64,000 nt of DNA from an uncultured Pseudomonadota bacterium. GTDB taxonomy: Bacteria > Pseudomonadota > Gammaproteobacteria > Steroidobacterales > Steroidobacteraceae. The notes under the pieces are model-generated. The model had not been told where the DNA came from, did not search any database, and saw only the letters and a list, made by a program, of their open reading frames with translations. Each line of letters opens with the position of its first letter. Position 1 is the first letter of the stretch. Where the stretch lies: positions 1-64,000 of the forward strand of contig CAISEB010000018.1 of NCBI GenBank assembly GCA_903884235.1, read 5' to 3'. Made by a program: the position numbers and the translations under genes. Shown here one piece after another: positions 1-9,718 of the stretch.

Positions 1-619
1 GAAGCCGAAAGAGCCTCTTGAAGTCCAGGTATCCCCGATCCATGACGTAGAAAGCGCCGGCTTCCGGAAGCAGCTGATCGAGGATATTGACCTCGTGCAT
101 CTTGCCGTCGCTGATGTGGATAAATGCCGGGATATTGCCGCGCAGATCGAGCAGCGTGTGCAGCTTGACGGCCGCCTTCGTCGTGCGGAACGGCGCCCAA
201 GGAAAGACCGACAGGCACAGATCGATGGTCGTGGCGTCCAACGCGTAGACCGTCTCGTTGAGATCCACGCCGAACGGCTCGTCGATATACAGCTTCCGCG
301 CCATCGTGATCAGGCGCTGCGCGAACGCGGCGTGGATGCGCCAGTCGCGAGCTTCGTTCGCATCCGCGAGCGTGCTGCGCGAGATCCGGCTGCGGATCCC
401 CATGTGATACAGCTTGTCGCTCTGTGCTCTGAGGCAGGCCTCGATGTCGCGAAGGCTCTCGCGGTAGGTGAGCTGCGCAAAGGCCAGGCAGAGAAATTGT
501 TCGAGACACGAGAAGCTCTTGACCTTGTGCTCGCCGCCGTACGCCGCCACGCAGCGACGAAACGTCGACAGCGGCAGATGGCTCGTCAACTGCGCGAAAA
601 CCAGCTTGCCGGAGTGCAT
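1..619 (-). CDS. IS4-family transposase (DUF4372 N-terminal type), 3' part outside window
   Basis: This is the first 206 codons of a transposase read leftwards off the window edge. It opens MHSGKLVFAQ and continues with the N-terminal domain typical of DUF4372-type IS4 transposases (FRRCVAAYGGEHKVKSFSCL at 20-39). The DDE catalytic core follows: Asp128 and Asp133 in YALDATTIDLCL, and Asp194 in YVMDRGYLDF. The catalytic Glu would lie beyond the edge. The protein should carry out cut-and-paste transposition of its own element. The ATG at 619 matches the usual start of this family. The upstream element end lies somewhere around 735-765, where the reading frame of the neighbouring DUF2306 remnant begins, but I could not fix the terminal inverted repeat. 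The transposase looks intact as far as it is visible. Confidence 0.88.
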   Translation of the reverse strand, partial: MHSGKLVFAQLTSHLPLSTFRRCVAAYGGEHKVKSFSCLEQFLCLAFAQLTYRESLRDIEACLRAQSDKLYHMGIRSRISRSTLADANEARDWRIHAAFAQRLITMARKLYIDEPFGVDLNETVYALDATTIDLCLSVFPWAPFRTTKAAVKLHTLLDLRGNIPAFIHISDGKMHEVNILDQLLPEAGAFYVMDRGYLDFKRLFRL

Positions 620-745
620 TGGAAACGTCCGCGAACAGGGTCTTCGCAGGGTCGCACCGGCGCTTGCCGAAGTCGAAATCGAGACCAGACAAAGTCACGA
701 TTTATCCTAAACGGATCAGTCATTTATGGGCATGTCGCCCACTAA

Positions 746-1147
746 CGTCCGGACACTACTGATGGCGCGGCAATCCTGGTCGGAAGCACCGGCGGATTCT
801 ATCTCGCGCTCACGATCCCGAATCACCTGCCCTATGCCGCGGGCCTCTTCATGCTCTGCGTCGCGTGGGTGCTGACCACTGGAATGGCGCTCTACACGAT
901 CCGGCGCCGGCGCATCGAGCAGCACCGCGACTGGATGCTTCGCAGCTACATCGTCACCTTCGCGTTCGTCACGTTCCGCCTCGCGTCCACGTGGCTCGAC
1001 GGCTGGATCCATGTGCCGGTCGACTCCGTCGCCGACGAACTCGATACCACGCTGGCGTGGGCGTGCTGGGCGGTCCCGTTGCTGTTCGCGGAACCGTTCA
1101 TCCAGCTTCGATCGATGCGACGCCAGGCGCGGGCGGCGATTCGGTGA
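746..1147 (+). pseudogene. DUF2306 membrane protein, 5' end lost at an IS junction
   Basis: An open frame without a credible start runs from just after a TAA at 743-745 to 1147. It encodes a hydrophobic C-terminal part of a DUF2306 protein. Two membrane helices are visible, and the conserved segment RIEQHRDWMLRSYIVTFAFV matches the family's His-Arg-x-Trp-Met region. Family members normally carry further helices upstream. Here the sequence upstream is instead the non-coding end of the IS4-like element. The gene therefore looks disrupted by insertion, with its 5' part presumably left of the window. DUF2306 has no firmly assigned biochemical role. The first in-frame ATG (851) lies inside the conserved part, so a functional product is unlikely. 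Confidence 0.7.
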
Positions 1148-1340
1148 CCTTCGCCGAGCCCATGGCGCAGACGGCAATCGGACGTCGCGCATCGGGCTCG
1201 CGGGCGCCCAGGGCGAGGACTTGGGCGCACGGTTAGTCCCCGCCACACCGCCAGGCTACAGGACGAGCAAGAACAGAGCGCCGCAAGCGGCCTCGGCGCC
1301 TGCCAATGCCGCGATGGACTCGGACGAGGAGATCGAGCGG

Positions 1341-2984
1341 ATGATCAGGATTCCCGATTCGAGCACAGTCGCCCTGATCCTGGCGGTTGTCGCGCTTCAG
1401 GCCGCTCCCTTCGCGCTGTCGGCAGACGGCGTCCCGGACCTCTCCACGCTGTCGGTCGACTCGGCGCAGCAGGGGTTGCGCGATCATCGATTCACGGCCC
1501 GGGAGTTGACGGAGGCGAGCCTCGCGCGCATTACGAAGTTCAATTTAGGATATAACGCGATCATCACGCCGAACCCGAACGCACTGCGGGAAGCGGATGA
1601 CGCCGATCGCAGGCGGGCGGCTGGAGAAATCCTGGGACCGCTCGCCGGTGTTCCGGTGGTCGTCAAGGACACCATCGACATCGCGGGCCTGCCCACGACA
1701 GCGGGCTGGGCACCACTCAGCCGCCGCGCCGGCGGCGTGGATCTGGTTCCGGAACGCGACTCGCCGGTCGTGGCACGCCTGCGCGCGGCAGGAGCCGTGA
1801 TCCTGGGCAAGACCAACGTACCCGTGTTCAGCGCGAGCGCCCAGAATGCCAACGACAGTTGGGCGGGTCCCACGTTCAATGCCGCCGCGCCCACGCGTCA
1901 ACCCGGGGGCAGCAGCGCGGGCACCGCGACCGCAGTCGCGGCTGGCTTTGCGGTCTGGGGACTCGGCGAAGAGACCGGCGGTTCGATCCAGTACCCGGCC
2001 GGATGGCAGGCGCTCGTGGGGATCAAGCCCACCTTCGGGCTGGTGCCGACGACCGGTGTGGTGCCGCTCGGTGGCAGCACGCGCGACGTCGTCGGACCCA
2101 TCGCGAGGACCGTCCGAGATGCCGCAGCGGCACTCGACGTGCTCGCCGGATACACGCCGGAGGACCCGAAGACCGTCGCCGCAATCGGCCACGTTCCCGC
2201 GCGCGGATATGCCGCAGGGCTTGCCGGCGCGACACTGCGCGGCCGGCGCATCGGGCTCTACGGGCCTGGCTGGCTCGCGACGCCGCTGTCCTCCGAGACA
2301 CGCCGGCTGTACGAGGCCACCGTCACCGCCCTGCGTCTCGCCGGTGCCATCGTGGTGGCAGATCCTTTCGCCGGTTCTGGCTTCGCCGCGATCGCGCGGC
2401 CGACGGGCGCGTGGCGCTATGACCAGCGCGGCGAGGAGTCGGTGGCGTACGACCTGCAAAACTACCTCGCACGCCTTGGGCCGGTGGCGGCGGCCCGTTC
2501 CGTCGCGGGCCTGGTTTCCCTAGCGGGGAAGGATCCGTTCGGAGAGGGCGGCGTGCTGGCCTATGAGCGCGACCAGCCCGCCTTTGTCGCATCGCTGGCC
2601 GCCCCGTCGTCACCGCCTGACCTGCGCGGATTCCTCGCGGCGCGCGAGCAGTACATCGCGACCCTGAATAAGGTGATGGAGCATCACCACCTCGACGCCC
2701 TCGTGTTTCCGCAGACCGTGGCGGAGGCGCCGCCACTCTACAGCGATGAGTTCATCGATTCGACGACGGTGTCGCAGATCAACATCGGCGGCTTCCCCGG
2801 CATCGTCGTCCCTGCCGGGTACTACGCATCCGGCACGCCGTTCGGCATCATCATCGTGGGGCGGCTGTGGGACGAGCCGAGGCTGCTGCGGCTCGCGTTT
2901 GCATTCGAGCAGTACACGAAGGCACGCCATGTCCCGCGGCTCGTGGAGCATCTTGCTGCACTTTCGGCGAATCCGGGGAAGTGA
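1341..2984 (+). CDS. Secreted amidase-signature hydrolase
   Basis: This 547-residue protein belongs to the amidase signature family, which hydrolyses amide bonds with a Ser-cisSer-Lys triad. The triad is complete: Lys109 in [13 protein letters not shown], cis-Ser191 in PGGSSAGTA, and nucleophile Ser215 in [10 protein letters not shown]. The start at 1341 is preceded by GAGGAG at good spacing and gives a signal peptide (residues 1-28, ending near FALSADG). The longer open frame upstream lacks features of coding sequence. Secretion suggests action on external amides, but the substrate cannot be told from sequence. It stands alone downstream of the DUF2306 remnant. About 310 bp separate it from the next gene, a secreted carboxypeptidase that may serve the same nutrient-scavenging purpose. 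Confidence 0.87.
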   Translation: MIRIPDSSTVALILAVVALQAAPFALSADGVPDLSTLSVDSAQQGLRDHRFTARELTEASLARITKFNLGYNAIITPNPNALREADDADRRRAAGEILGPLAGVPVVVKDTIDIAGLPTTAGWAPLSRRAGGVDLVPERDSPVVARLRAAGAVILGKTNVPVFSASAQNANDSWAGPTFNAAAPTRQPGGSSAGTATAVAAGFAVWGLGEETGGSIQYPAGWQALVGIKPTFGLVPTTGVVPLGGSTRDVVGPIARTVRDAAAALDVLAGYTPEDPKTVAAIGHVPARGYAAGLAGATLRGRRIGLYGPGWLATPLSSETRRLYEATVTALRLAGAIVVADPFAGSGFAAIARPTGAWRYDQRGEESVAYDLQNYLARLGPVAAARSVAGLVSLAGKDPFGEGGVLAYERDQPAFVASLAAPSSPPDLRGFLAAREQYIATLNKVMEHHHLDALVFPQTVAEAPPLYSDEFIDSTTVSQINIGGFPGIVVPAGYYASGTPFGIIIVGRLWDEPRLLRLAFAFEQYTKARHVPRLVEHLAALSANPGK

Positions 2985-3297
2985 GCGTGGCCGCGACGAT
3001 TCGCATAGCGACTGCCCCCAGTCGCTTACCGCAGCGCATCGCGCTGCCCCCCCCTGACACCGATCGAATCCAAAACGCGCTGATCGTCATCCGAAGCCAA
3101 CGTTGGCACCCGGCAGCCCGTCGAATTCGCGCCGGGCTAGGAGAGTGCGGCCACTTTCGAGAGGCACGCGCCACATTCGGTTCGCCAAGACTCGACGACA
3201 ACGGTCCTCGACGCTGCTCCCGGAATCCCCGATGGCGCACCGTTTACGGGAAGTTGCGACGATGACAGACTAGACCGATATGCTTTGGGAGGAGCCG
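2985..3297. other. Intergenic region, no gene seen
   Basis: About 310 bases between the amidase and the S10 carboxypeptidase. Open frames here are short extensions of frames running in from the neighbours and show no domain. I see no hairpin with a T-run. It presumably carries the promoter of the downstream peptidase. Confidence 0.5.
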
Positions 3298-4818
3298 ATG
3301 CGACCCCATTTTCTGACGACCCTCACGACCGTTGTCTGGCTGACGATGGGCGCTGGCCCGGTGGATCCTGCGATGGCCGCGGATGCCGCAGCGAAGGCCG
3401 AGGCACCCGCTCCAGACAAGGCCGTCCCGCCGCCTCTGCCGGCCGACGCCACGATCAAGCAGAGCATTCGATTGGGCACCCGGACCCTCTCGTATTCGGC
3501 GACGGTCGGCACGCTGCCGGTCCGGGATGTCGAGGGCAAGAAGACAGCGGAGGTCGTCTACACGGCGTACGTACTGGATGGTCCGCGTGACCCGGCGCGT
3601 CCGGTCACGTTCGCCTTCAATGGTGGCCCGGGTGCGGCGTCGGTCTACCTCAACCTGGGAGCCATTGGACCGAAGCGCGTGCAGTTTGGCGCACAGGGCG
3701 ACAGCGCCTCGGACCCGGCGATGCTGCGCGACAATCCGGGCACGTGGCTCGATTTCACGGACCTCGTGTTCATCGATCCGGTCGGCACCGGCTACTCGCG
3801 TTCGCTGTTGAAGCCCGACGAGACCGACAAGGCGTTCTTCACCGTCAAGACCGACATCGCCTACCTGTCGAGGATCATCTACGACTGGCTGGCCAAGAAT
3901 GGTCGGATGGCGTCTCCCAAGTACGTCGTTGGCGAGAGCTACGGTGGATTCCGGGCGCCGGCGATCGCCTCGCACCTGCAGACAACGCAGGGCGTCGGCG
4001 TGTCCGGCATCGTCATGGTCTCGCCCGCTCTCGATGGGCGGGCCGCGAGCGATCCGGATTCGTCCCCGATCCCGTGGGCCGCCACCCTGCCGTCGATGGC
4101 GGCGGCACACTACGAACGCGAAGGCAAGGCGCTGACGCCGGCGCTCATGGCGGAGGTCGAGAACTATGCCCGCACCGAGTACGTGACTGACCTGCTGCGC
4201 GGCGTACGCGACAAGGCCGCACTGGAGCGCATCGTGCCGAAAGTGGCCGCCTACACCGGGCTGGACCCCACTGATGTGCGACGCATGGGAGGCCGGGTCG
4301 AGAGCCGGGAGTTCCTCAGGGCGCTCTACCGGGACCAGGGCCGCGTCGGCAGCTGGTACGACTCGAACGTCACGGCCTTCGATCCCTATCCCCTCGCCCC
4401 CGACTCGCGCGCAGGCGATCCGATTCTGAATGGAATCCTCGCGCCGACCACTTCGGCGATGGTGGACTTCGTCAACCGGGAAGTCGGCTGGAAGGCAGAG
4501 GGCCACTATGAGGCGCTGAGCGATGACGTCAACGAGCGCTGGGAAAAGCACTGGTTCACGAGCATCGAGTCGGCCTCCGACCTGCGCGTCGCGCTCGCGG
4601 TCGATCCGAAGCTCAAGGCGCTGATCGTCCATGGCTATGACGACCTATCGTGCCCCTACTTCCAGTCGATGATGGTGGTCGCCCAAATCCCGGCGATGGG
4701 CGCCGAGGATCGGTTGCAGGTGAAGATGTACCCGGGTGGCCACATGTTCTATTCGCGCCCGGAGAGCCAGGCGGCATTCCGGCACGACGTCATGGCGCTC
4801 TACGGCGCGCACCCCTAG
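3298..4818 (+). CDS. Secreted S10-family serine carboxypeptidase
   Basis: This 506-residue protein is an alpha/beta-hydrolase-fold peptidase of family S10, which removes C-terminal residues from peptides, typically at acidic pH. It has the family's NGGPGAASVYLNLG motif near residue 108, nucleophile Ser214 in VGESYGGFR, the acidic residue in HGYDDLSCPY (about 445-454) and the catalytic His482 in GGHMFYSR. A signal peptide covers roughly residues 1-28 (ends ...DPAMA). The start at 3298 is preferred to the ATG at 3280 because GGGAGGAG lies directly before it and the signal peptide then begins properly. A strong hairpin ends the unit at 4844-4875. Expected location is the periplasm or outside the cell. 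Confidence 0.9.
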   Translation: MRPHFLTTLTTVVWLTMGAGPVDPAMAADAAAKAEAPAPDKAVPPPLPADATIKQSIRLGTRTLSYSATVGTLPVRDVEGKKTAEVVYTAYVLDGPRDPARPVTFAFNGGPGAASVYLNLGAIGPKRVQFGAQGDSASDPAMLRDNPGTWLDFTDLVFIDPVGTGYSRSLLKPDETDKAFFTVKTDIAYLSRIIYDWLAKNGRMASPKYVVGESYGGFRAPAIASHLQTTQGVGVSGIVMVSPALDGRAASDPDSSPIPWAATLPSMAAAHYEREGKALTPALMAEVENYARTEYVTDLLRGVRDKAALERIVPKVAAYTGLDPTDVRRMGGRVESREFLRALYRDQGRVGSWYDSNVTAFDPYPLAPDSRAGDPILNGILAPTTSAMVDFVNREVGWKAEGHYEALSDDVNERWEKHWFTSIESASDLRVALAVDPKLKALIVHGYDDLSCPYFQSMMVVAQIPAMGAEDRLQVKMYPGGHMFYSRPESQAAFRHDVMALYGAHP

Positions 4819-4843
4819 CCCACGCAGCGGCCGGATGCAAGCG

Positions 4844-4875
4844 AAGGGCCCCGTGCCTTGAGGCGCGGGGCCCTT
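4844..4875 (+). terminator. Strong GC-rich hairpin after S10 peptidase
   Basis: Two 14-base arms (aagggccccgtgcc and ggcgcggggccctt) pair with a single mismatch around a TTGA loop. The hairpin lies 25 bases after the carboxypeptidase stop and 71 bases before the TonB receptor start. No T-run follows, so it may stop or attenuate transcription or protect the mRNA 3' end. Confidence 0.55.
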
Positions 4876-4946
4876 GGTCCGCAAGTGGGTTGCGCGCCGG
4901 CTGCGACCCGGGCAGGCTACCGGTCCTAAATTGGTCGCCTCCTACC

Positions 4947-7136
4947 ATGAGCACCGAGCAATCTACCGTGCATGGAGTACGTCCCTTGCAATCCACGCGT
5001 ATTCTCGGCCGCGCCTCTGGCGTCATCGCGCTGATCCTCGCGTCCGCCGCGGGGGCTGCGGGGGCCGCGGAGGCACCGTGGCTCGCCGAACGCATCGAAG
5101 TCACGGCCACCCGGGTTCCGGAGCCGGTCGACAACGTCCCCGCCTCGATCAGCGTCGTCACCGGCGATGAACTGCGCGCGCGCGGGGCAAACGACCTGCG
5201 CACGGCACTGAGCCTGTTCGCGGGCGTCGAAGGGTCCCCCGATGGCGATGTCGGGCCGGCCGGCTCGGTGCCGTCGCTGTGGGGCCTGCGCGAGGCCGAC
5301 GCATTCCTGCTCGTGGTCGATGGCGTCCCCTGGGGCGGTGCGTTCAATCCCGCCACCCCCTCGGTGGACCTGACCGGCGTCGAGAAGATCGAGGTGCTGC
5401 GCGGCGCGGCGCCGGTGATGTTCGGCGCGACATCCTTCGTCGGCGTCATCCATGTCATCCACTACGCCGCCGGCAAGACACCGACCACGGTGGGCGTCAC
5501 GGGCGGCATGCACGGCAGCGCTGGCGCCTCGCTGACGGCGAGCCTGCCGTCGCTGGGCGACTACGGCCAGTCCTTGACGCTGAACTTCGAGAAGCACGGC
5601 TTCGCCGAGGATCGGACCGAGTTCCGGCGTGCCCATGCGCTATATCGAGGCGAGACGCACGTCGGCGCTGCGCGATTCCACATCGATGGCGACGTGTCGA
5701 TCCTACCGCAGGATCCGTCCGGCAACTACCTGCTCCTGGACGGTACGCAGCTTCACCCGGAGCTGGGAGTCGACACGAACTTCAATCCCGCGGGCGCCAA
5801 GCTCAACCAGAAGCGATACCACCTCGTCGTGGGCCTGGACGGCAAGAGTTCGCTCGGCGATTGGGCCGCGACGCTCGCGTTCACCCGCACGCAGGACGAC
5901 ATCCTGCGTGGCATGTTGCGCGGCAATGCGTTCGTGGCACCACCCGACGCGGGTGTCGGCGACGGCTTCCAGGCGGACGGCTTCACTCAGCAGCGGTCGT
6001 TGACCGACGTCTACTTCGATGCGCACGTGACGACAGCCCTGACGTCGGCCATCAACCTGACGTACGGCATCGATCACCTGCACGGCGAAGGGCGCGAGGA
6101 TGCGATCAACTTCGGCTACTGCATCGATCAAAACGGCATCGAGCAGGCCTGTGACGGCGCCCACCACTCGGACGAGATCGTCCACTCGACGGACAAGCGT
6201 GACTTCAGCGGCGCGTACGCCCAGGCGGATATCAAGGCGACTTCGACGCTCGACCTCCTGCTTGGAATACGCCTGAACCACACGCGCGAGACGGCGACCG
6301 GCCTTGCGATCGACAACACCGGCCCGGCTCCCGTGGTCTCATTCGACGGCGCCGACGGCCGGACGACGACGCGCGTCAGCGGCCTGGCCGGCGTCAGCTG
6401 GCACGCGTGGACCGAAGGACGCAACGGCCTCACGCTGTACGCAGACTGGCGCGACAGCTTCAAGCCGCTGGCGATCGACTTCGGGCCGGAGGCCGAGGTG
6501 CAGGTTCTGAAGCCCGAGACGGCGAACAGTTATGAGCTCGGCCTCAAGACGCAGCTGTGCGACGGCAAGTTCGATCTCGATGCCAGCGTCTTCCAGATGG
6601 ATTTCAAGAATGGCCTGACCTATGCGCCGGATGGCACCGGCAGCTTTGTCAGGGCAAACGCCGGTGCGTCGCGCTTCAAGGGGTTCGAGGTCGAGACGAC
6701 CTATGAGCTCCTGGCGGATCTGCGCCTGAGCGCCCACTACGCGAATCATGACGCCCGGTTCACGTCGTACCTGCTCGCGGATGGAACGGACGTCTCCGGC
6801 AAGCATCTGGAGATGTCGCCAACCCAGACCGGCGGACTCGGCTTGCTCTTTGGCAACCCGTCGGGGACGACGGGGTCGCTCGTCGCGACCTACGTCGGGG
6901 AGCGCTACCTCGACAAGGCGAACGATGTCCGGGTCGGTGGTTACATGACCCTCGATGCCGCGATCGGCCGCAAGATCGGGCGGTACGGCGTGCGCCTCAG
7001 CGGATATAACCTGACCGACCGCCGTGATGCGACGTCGCTGAGCGACCTGCACGGCTCGGTCACCGTCACCGGGACGGAAGGATACTACCGGATGCCCGGG
7101 CGGACTGCGCTTGCAACCGTGACGATCGACTTCTGA
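4947..7136 (+). CDS. TonB-dependent outer-membrane receptor
   Basis: A 729-residue TonB-dependent receptor that should import a chelated or large ligand across the outer membrane using TonB energy. A signal peptide spans about residues 1-41 (ILASAAGAAGAAEA). The TonB-box region and plug follow (IEVTATRVPEPVDNVPASIS near 48-67; VEKIEVLRGAAPVMFGATSF further on). A long beta-barrel then ends in aromatic Phe (TVTIDF), as expected for barrel insertion. The start at 4947 is the in-frame ATG that gives a proper signal sequence. The frame is open much further upstream, through the terminator, but that part is not coding. It heads a same-strand group with DUF2946 and SCO1 genes, so copper or another metal complex is a plausible ligand. 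This is inferred from context only. Confidence 0.88.
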   Translation: MSTEQSTVHGVRPLQSTRILGRASGVIALILASAAGAAGAAEAPWLAERIEVTATRVPEPVDNVPASISVVTGDELRARGANDLRTALSLFAGVEGSPDGDVGPAGSVPSLWGLREADAFLLVVDGVPWGGAFNPATPSVDLTGVEKIEVLRGAAPVMFGATSFVGVIHVIHYAAGKTPTTVGVTGGMHGSAGASLTASLPSLGDYGQSLTLNFEKHGFAEDRTEFRRAHALYRGETHVGAARFHIDGDVSILPQDPSGNYLLLDGTQLHPELGVDTNFNPAGAKLNQKRYHLVVGLDGKSSLGDWAATLAFTRTQDDILRGMLRGNAFVAPPDAGVGDGFQADGFTQQRSLTDVYFDAHVTTALTSAINLTYGIDHLHGEGREDAINFGYCIDQNGIEQACDGAHHSDEIVHSTDKRDFSGAYAQADIKATSTLDLLLGIRLNHTRETATGLAIDNTGPAPVVSFDGADGRTTTRVSGLAGVSWHAWTEGRNGLTLYADWRDSFKPLAIDFGPEAEVQVLKPETANSYELGLKTQLCDGKFDLDASVFQMDFKNGLTYAPDGTGSFVRANAGASRFKGFEVETTYELLADLRLSAHYANHDARFTSYLLADGTDVSGKHLEMSPTQTGGLGLLFGNPSGTTGSLVATYVGERYLDKANDVRVGGYMTLDAAIGRKIGRYGVRLSGYNLTDRRDATSLSDLHGSVTVTGTEGYYRMPGRTALATVTIDF

Positions 7137-7519
7137 TGTGACGAGACCTGTAGCCATATGCAGCACCCTTCCTTAGGGCGCCGCCGATCGCTACCGTCAA
7201 TCGAATGACCCTGTGGCTCGGCGCACACGTGATGCGCACCGCCGCGTGGGACCTGTGCCATAGGCACGGCCCCTGCCGATGTGATCCTGCGGATGGCGTG
7301 ATAGACCGCATCCGTGTCATGGACGTCGCCATTGCCATTCCCGGCCAGTCCCGCGGGGGGACGGGAGGGCACACCGGTACGATCTGTCGTCGCCGCGCCG
7401 AGAGGTGCTCCCAGATCGCGACCTGAAGGCCCCCCTTTCGGCAAGCCACTACAGGGTCTCCCCCCTTGAGGCGCCCCTGATCGGTGACTTATAAGAGAGT
7501 GACGGAGTAATCTGCCTTG
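7137..7519. other. Intergenic region with no recognised gene
   Basis: About 380 bases between the TonB receptor and the first DUF2946 gene. The region is less protein-like than its flanks and contains homopolymer tracts (a C-run near 7430 and a run of C near 7460). Overlapping frames on both strands show no domain. An AT-richer patch just before the DUF2946 gene (around 7485-7500, acttataaga) is the best candidate promoter. Confidence 0.45.
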
Positions 7520-7891
7520 ATGGGACCGCGCCGCACTAGCCGATTCTGGGTGGCAGCCTTGTTGCTGCCGCTGCTGGCGGTGCGCGCGTTGGTCCCCGCC
7601 GGCTTCATGGCGGCCCCGGTCGCGGGGTCGGTGCAGATCGTCTTCTGCGACGCGGGCGCGATGGCCGGCCACCACCATGCCGGGCATGACGGTGGTCACC
7701 ATTCACCGGTGGCCGATCCGACCTGCCCGTTCGCGCAGAGCGCAGGGCCTGCCCCGCTCCCTTCGATCCCCGTACTCGCCGCCGATGCCGCGCCCCACAG
7801 CTTCGAGCGGATCCTGGCGGTCTCCCAGACTGCCCCCGCCTCCGGCCCTGAGCGCCAACAGACCCCTCGCGGACCACCGACCCTCGCCTGA
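7520..7891 (+). CDS. DUF2946-family His-rich secreted protein (copy 1)
   Basis: This 123-residue protein matches the DUF2946 pattern. It has an N-terminal hydrophobic segment ending LVPAGFM, an invariant Cys (IVFCDAG), a His-rich stretch (AGHHHAGHDGGHH at 49-61), a TCPFA motif, and a C-terminal RGPP. Family members are small exported or membrane-anchored proteins found next to copper-handling genes, and the His/Cys clusters suggest metal binding. The ATG at 7520 is chosen; the TTG directly before it is an alternative at slightly better spacing from GGAG. It is followed by an outer-membrane protein and SCO1. A second member lies at 9715. The function is not established for the family, so the metal link is inference. 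Confidence 0.75.
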   Translation: MGPRRTSRFWVAALLLPLLAVRALVPAGFMAAPVAGSVQIVFCDAGAMAGHHHAGHDGGHHSPVADPTCPFAQSAGPAPLPSIPVLAADAAPHSFERILAVSQTAPASGPERQQTPRGPPTLA

Positions 7892-7981
7892 TCCCAGGTG
7901 TTGCGTTCGTGAACTCCCGTGGCGAGCTTTCGCCCGGGCGTTCGCCCCCAAATCGGTATTGAAGCGTCTTACGAGGCTGTC

Positions 7982-8962
7982 ATGTCCATTTTCCTCTCGG
8001 GCCGCCCTGAAGCGGGCCTGCGTTCCTCCATCAATCTGCTCTCCAAGGGGGCCCTCGCGGCTGCGGCACTCGGCGTGACGCTCCTCGCCCCGTCGCTCGC
8101 CGAGGCCTGCGCCTGCGGTTGCGGTGTGTTCGACGTCGGCACCGGCGCCATGTTCCCGGATGGCTCGGGCGGCATGGTGTTCGCCGAGGTCGATTTCATG
8201 GACCAGAACAAGAACTGGAGCGGGACGTCCCGAGCTCCTGCCGACAACAATGCGGACAAGCAGGTCCGGACCGCCTTCTATACGGTCGGCGCCCAGTACA
8301 TGTTCAACCGGTCCTGGGGCGTCTCAATCGACGTCCCGTATTGGAGTCGGAAGTTCACGACGCAGGACCCGGACACCGGGGATCTCGCCACGTTCGATCA
8401 CGCGGCTCTAGGCGACATCCGGATCCGTGGCATCTACACCGGCTTTTCGGCCGACATGTCGACGGGCATCACCTTTGGCTTGAAGCTGCCGACCGGCGAT
8501 TCGACCTACGCCAACTTCGATCCCGACACCGAGATCGGCACCGGCAGCACGGACCTGCTGCTCGGCGCCTATCACCAGGGCCACCTGTCGAATGATGGCC
8601 ACTGGAACTACTACGTCCGCGGCCAGTGGCAGGAGCCCGTCAAGACCAAGGACAATTATCGCCCGGGCAACGAGGTGACTGCGGTTGCCGGCGCCTACTA
8701 CCAGGGCCTGGAGCTGAGTTCGTCGGCGAGGATCACGCCGCTGCTGCAGGTGACCGCTGCCTATCGCGGCCACGACGGTGGGACCGATGGCCATCCTGAG
8801 GACAGCGGCTATACGCGGCTGATCGTATCGCCGGGTCTCGAGTTCAGCACGGGTCGGTTCCACGTCTACGGCGAAGTCGGCTTTGCCGTCGCGAACAACG
8901 TCAACGGCAACCAGCTGGTCGCCTCCCCGCTCTACAGGCTCAGCGCGAGCTACGGCTTCTAG
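7982..8962 (+). CDS. Putative outer-membrane transporter-like protein with CACGCG motif
   Basis: A 326-residue exported protein. The signal peptide runs to about residue 42 (LLAPSLAEA) and is followed at once by a Cys-rich CACGCG motif in the mature N-terminus, a plausible metal-binding site. The rest alternates short amphipathic strands (AQYMFNRSWGVSIDVPYWS, LEFSTGRFHVYGEVGFAVA) and ends LSASYGF with a terminal Phe, typical of an outer-membrane beta-barrel. The ATG at 7982 is preferred over the upstream GTG at 7919 because it gives a cleaner signal peptide and has GAGG six bases before it. Proteins of this shape are often annotated only as transporters. Its place between a DUF2946 gene and SCO1 suggests a role in copper or other metal handling, but no substrate can be assigned. 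Confidence 0.72.
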   Translation: MSIFLSGRPEAGLRSSINLLSKGALAAAALGVTLLAPSLAEACACGCGVFDVGTGAMFPDGSGGMVFAEVDFMDQNKNWSGTSRAPADNNADKQVRTAFYTVGAQYMFNRSWGVSIDVPYWSRKFTTQDPDTGDLATFDHAALGDIRIRGIYTGFSADMSTGITFGLKLPTGDSTYANFDPDTEIGTGSTDLLLGAYHQGHLSNDGHWNYYVRGQWQEPVKTKDNYRPGNEVTAVAGAYYQGLELSSSARITPLLQVTAAYRGHDGGTDGHPEDSGYTRLIVSPGLEFSTGRFHVYGEVGFAVANNVNGNQLVASPLYRLSASYGF

Positions 8963-9040
8963 CCCGGCACCTCACGTGGAGAGCCACCGCCAACCTGCCC
9001 GTGCGCGTCGGTTTTCAAGCCGACGTCGCCCCGTGCCCGG

Positions 9041-9718
9041 ATGGACGCCGACGTGAAGCGCAAGCTAGGGTCATCCGGCTCCGGATGGCATCCCTACCGG
9101 CATTGGGGCATGGCGGTGCTCGTCGGCGTCGTTCTGTTCCTGGCCTATGGGAAGTTGATGACCCGAGCGCCGACGCCAGCGGTCGTTGGGTTGAGCCTCA
9201 ACGGGCTGATTGACGAGCGTGGTGTGCCGCTGGATGCCGCCACGCTGCGGGGCCGATATCAGTTGCTCGCCTTCGGCTACACCCAGTGCCCGGATGCTTG
9301 TCCCGCGACACTGACGAAGGTCCGCTCGCTGATGGCGGCCCTTGGGACGTCGGCGAACATCGTCGCTCCGGTGTTCGTGACCCTGGAGCCGGAGCATGAT
9401 CGCCCGGGCCTGCTGGGTCGCTACGTGCATGCCTTCGACCCTCGCATCCTCGCCGTGACCGGCGACAGGACGCACATCGACGCGTACGCCAAGTCCTACG
9501 GCGCCCTGGGAATCCGTCCGCCGGGCGCCGTTCAGGCCACCCACGCGAGCCACGCAGTTCGCCTGTATCTCGTGGCCCCGACACGCGAGATCCTGGCGAC
9601 CTATGATCTCGAGACCCCGACGCCGCTGATCGCCAACGACATCCTGCGCCGGACCGCGGCCGGGGGCTCCTCGGGACTGGCTGCGATCTATTCGATGGAC
9701 GAGGGCCATCCGGGATGA
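9041..9718 (+). CDS. SCO1/SenC-type copper chaperone or thiol protein
   Basis: A 225-residue SCO1/SenC family protein anchored by one N-terminal helix (about residues 23-38), with a thioredoxin-like domain in the periplasm. The copper site is complete: Cys83 and Cys87 in GYTQCPDACPA, and His171 in ASHAVRLYLV. Family members deliver copper to the CuA site of cytochrome c oxidase or act as thiol-disulfide proteins. No oxidase genes are next to it here. The stop codon overlaps the next gene's ATG (ATGA at 9715-9718), so the two are probably translationally coupled. The Shine-Dalgarno at 9041 is weak. It supports the view that this block handles copper. Confidence 0.88.
   Translation: MDADVKRKLGSSGSGWHPYRHWGMAVLVGVVLFLAYGKLMTRAPTPAVVGLSLNGLIDERGVPLDAATLRGRYQLLAFGYTQCPDACPATLTKVRSLMAALGTSANIVAPVFVTLEPEHDRPGLLGRYVHAFDPRILAVTGDRTHIDAYAKSYGALGIRPPGAVQATHASHAVRLYLVAPTREILATYDLETPTPLIANDILRRTAAGGSSGLAAIYSMDEGHPG

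Noticed and set aside
95-745. A 216-codon plus-strand frame at the left edge
   Set aside because: Antisense to the IS4-type transposase, which has the conserved DDE segments.
4876-4946. Cobalamin riboswitch in front of the first TonB receptor
   Set aside because: The 71-base leader is too short and lacks the conserved B12-box sequence.
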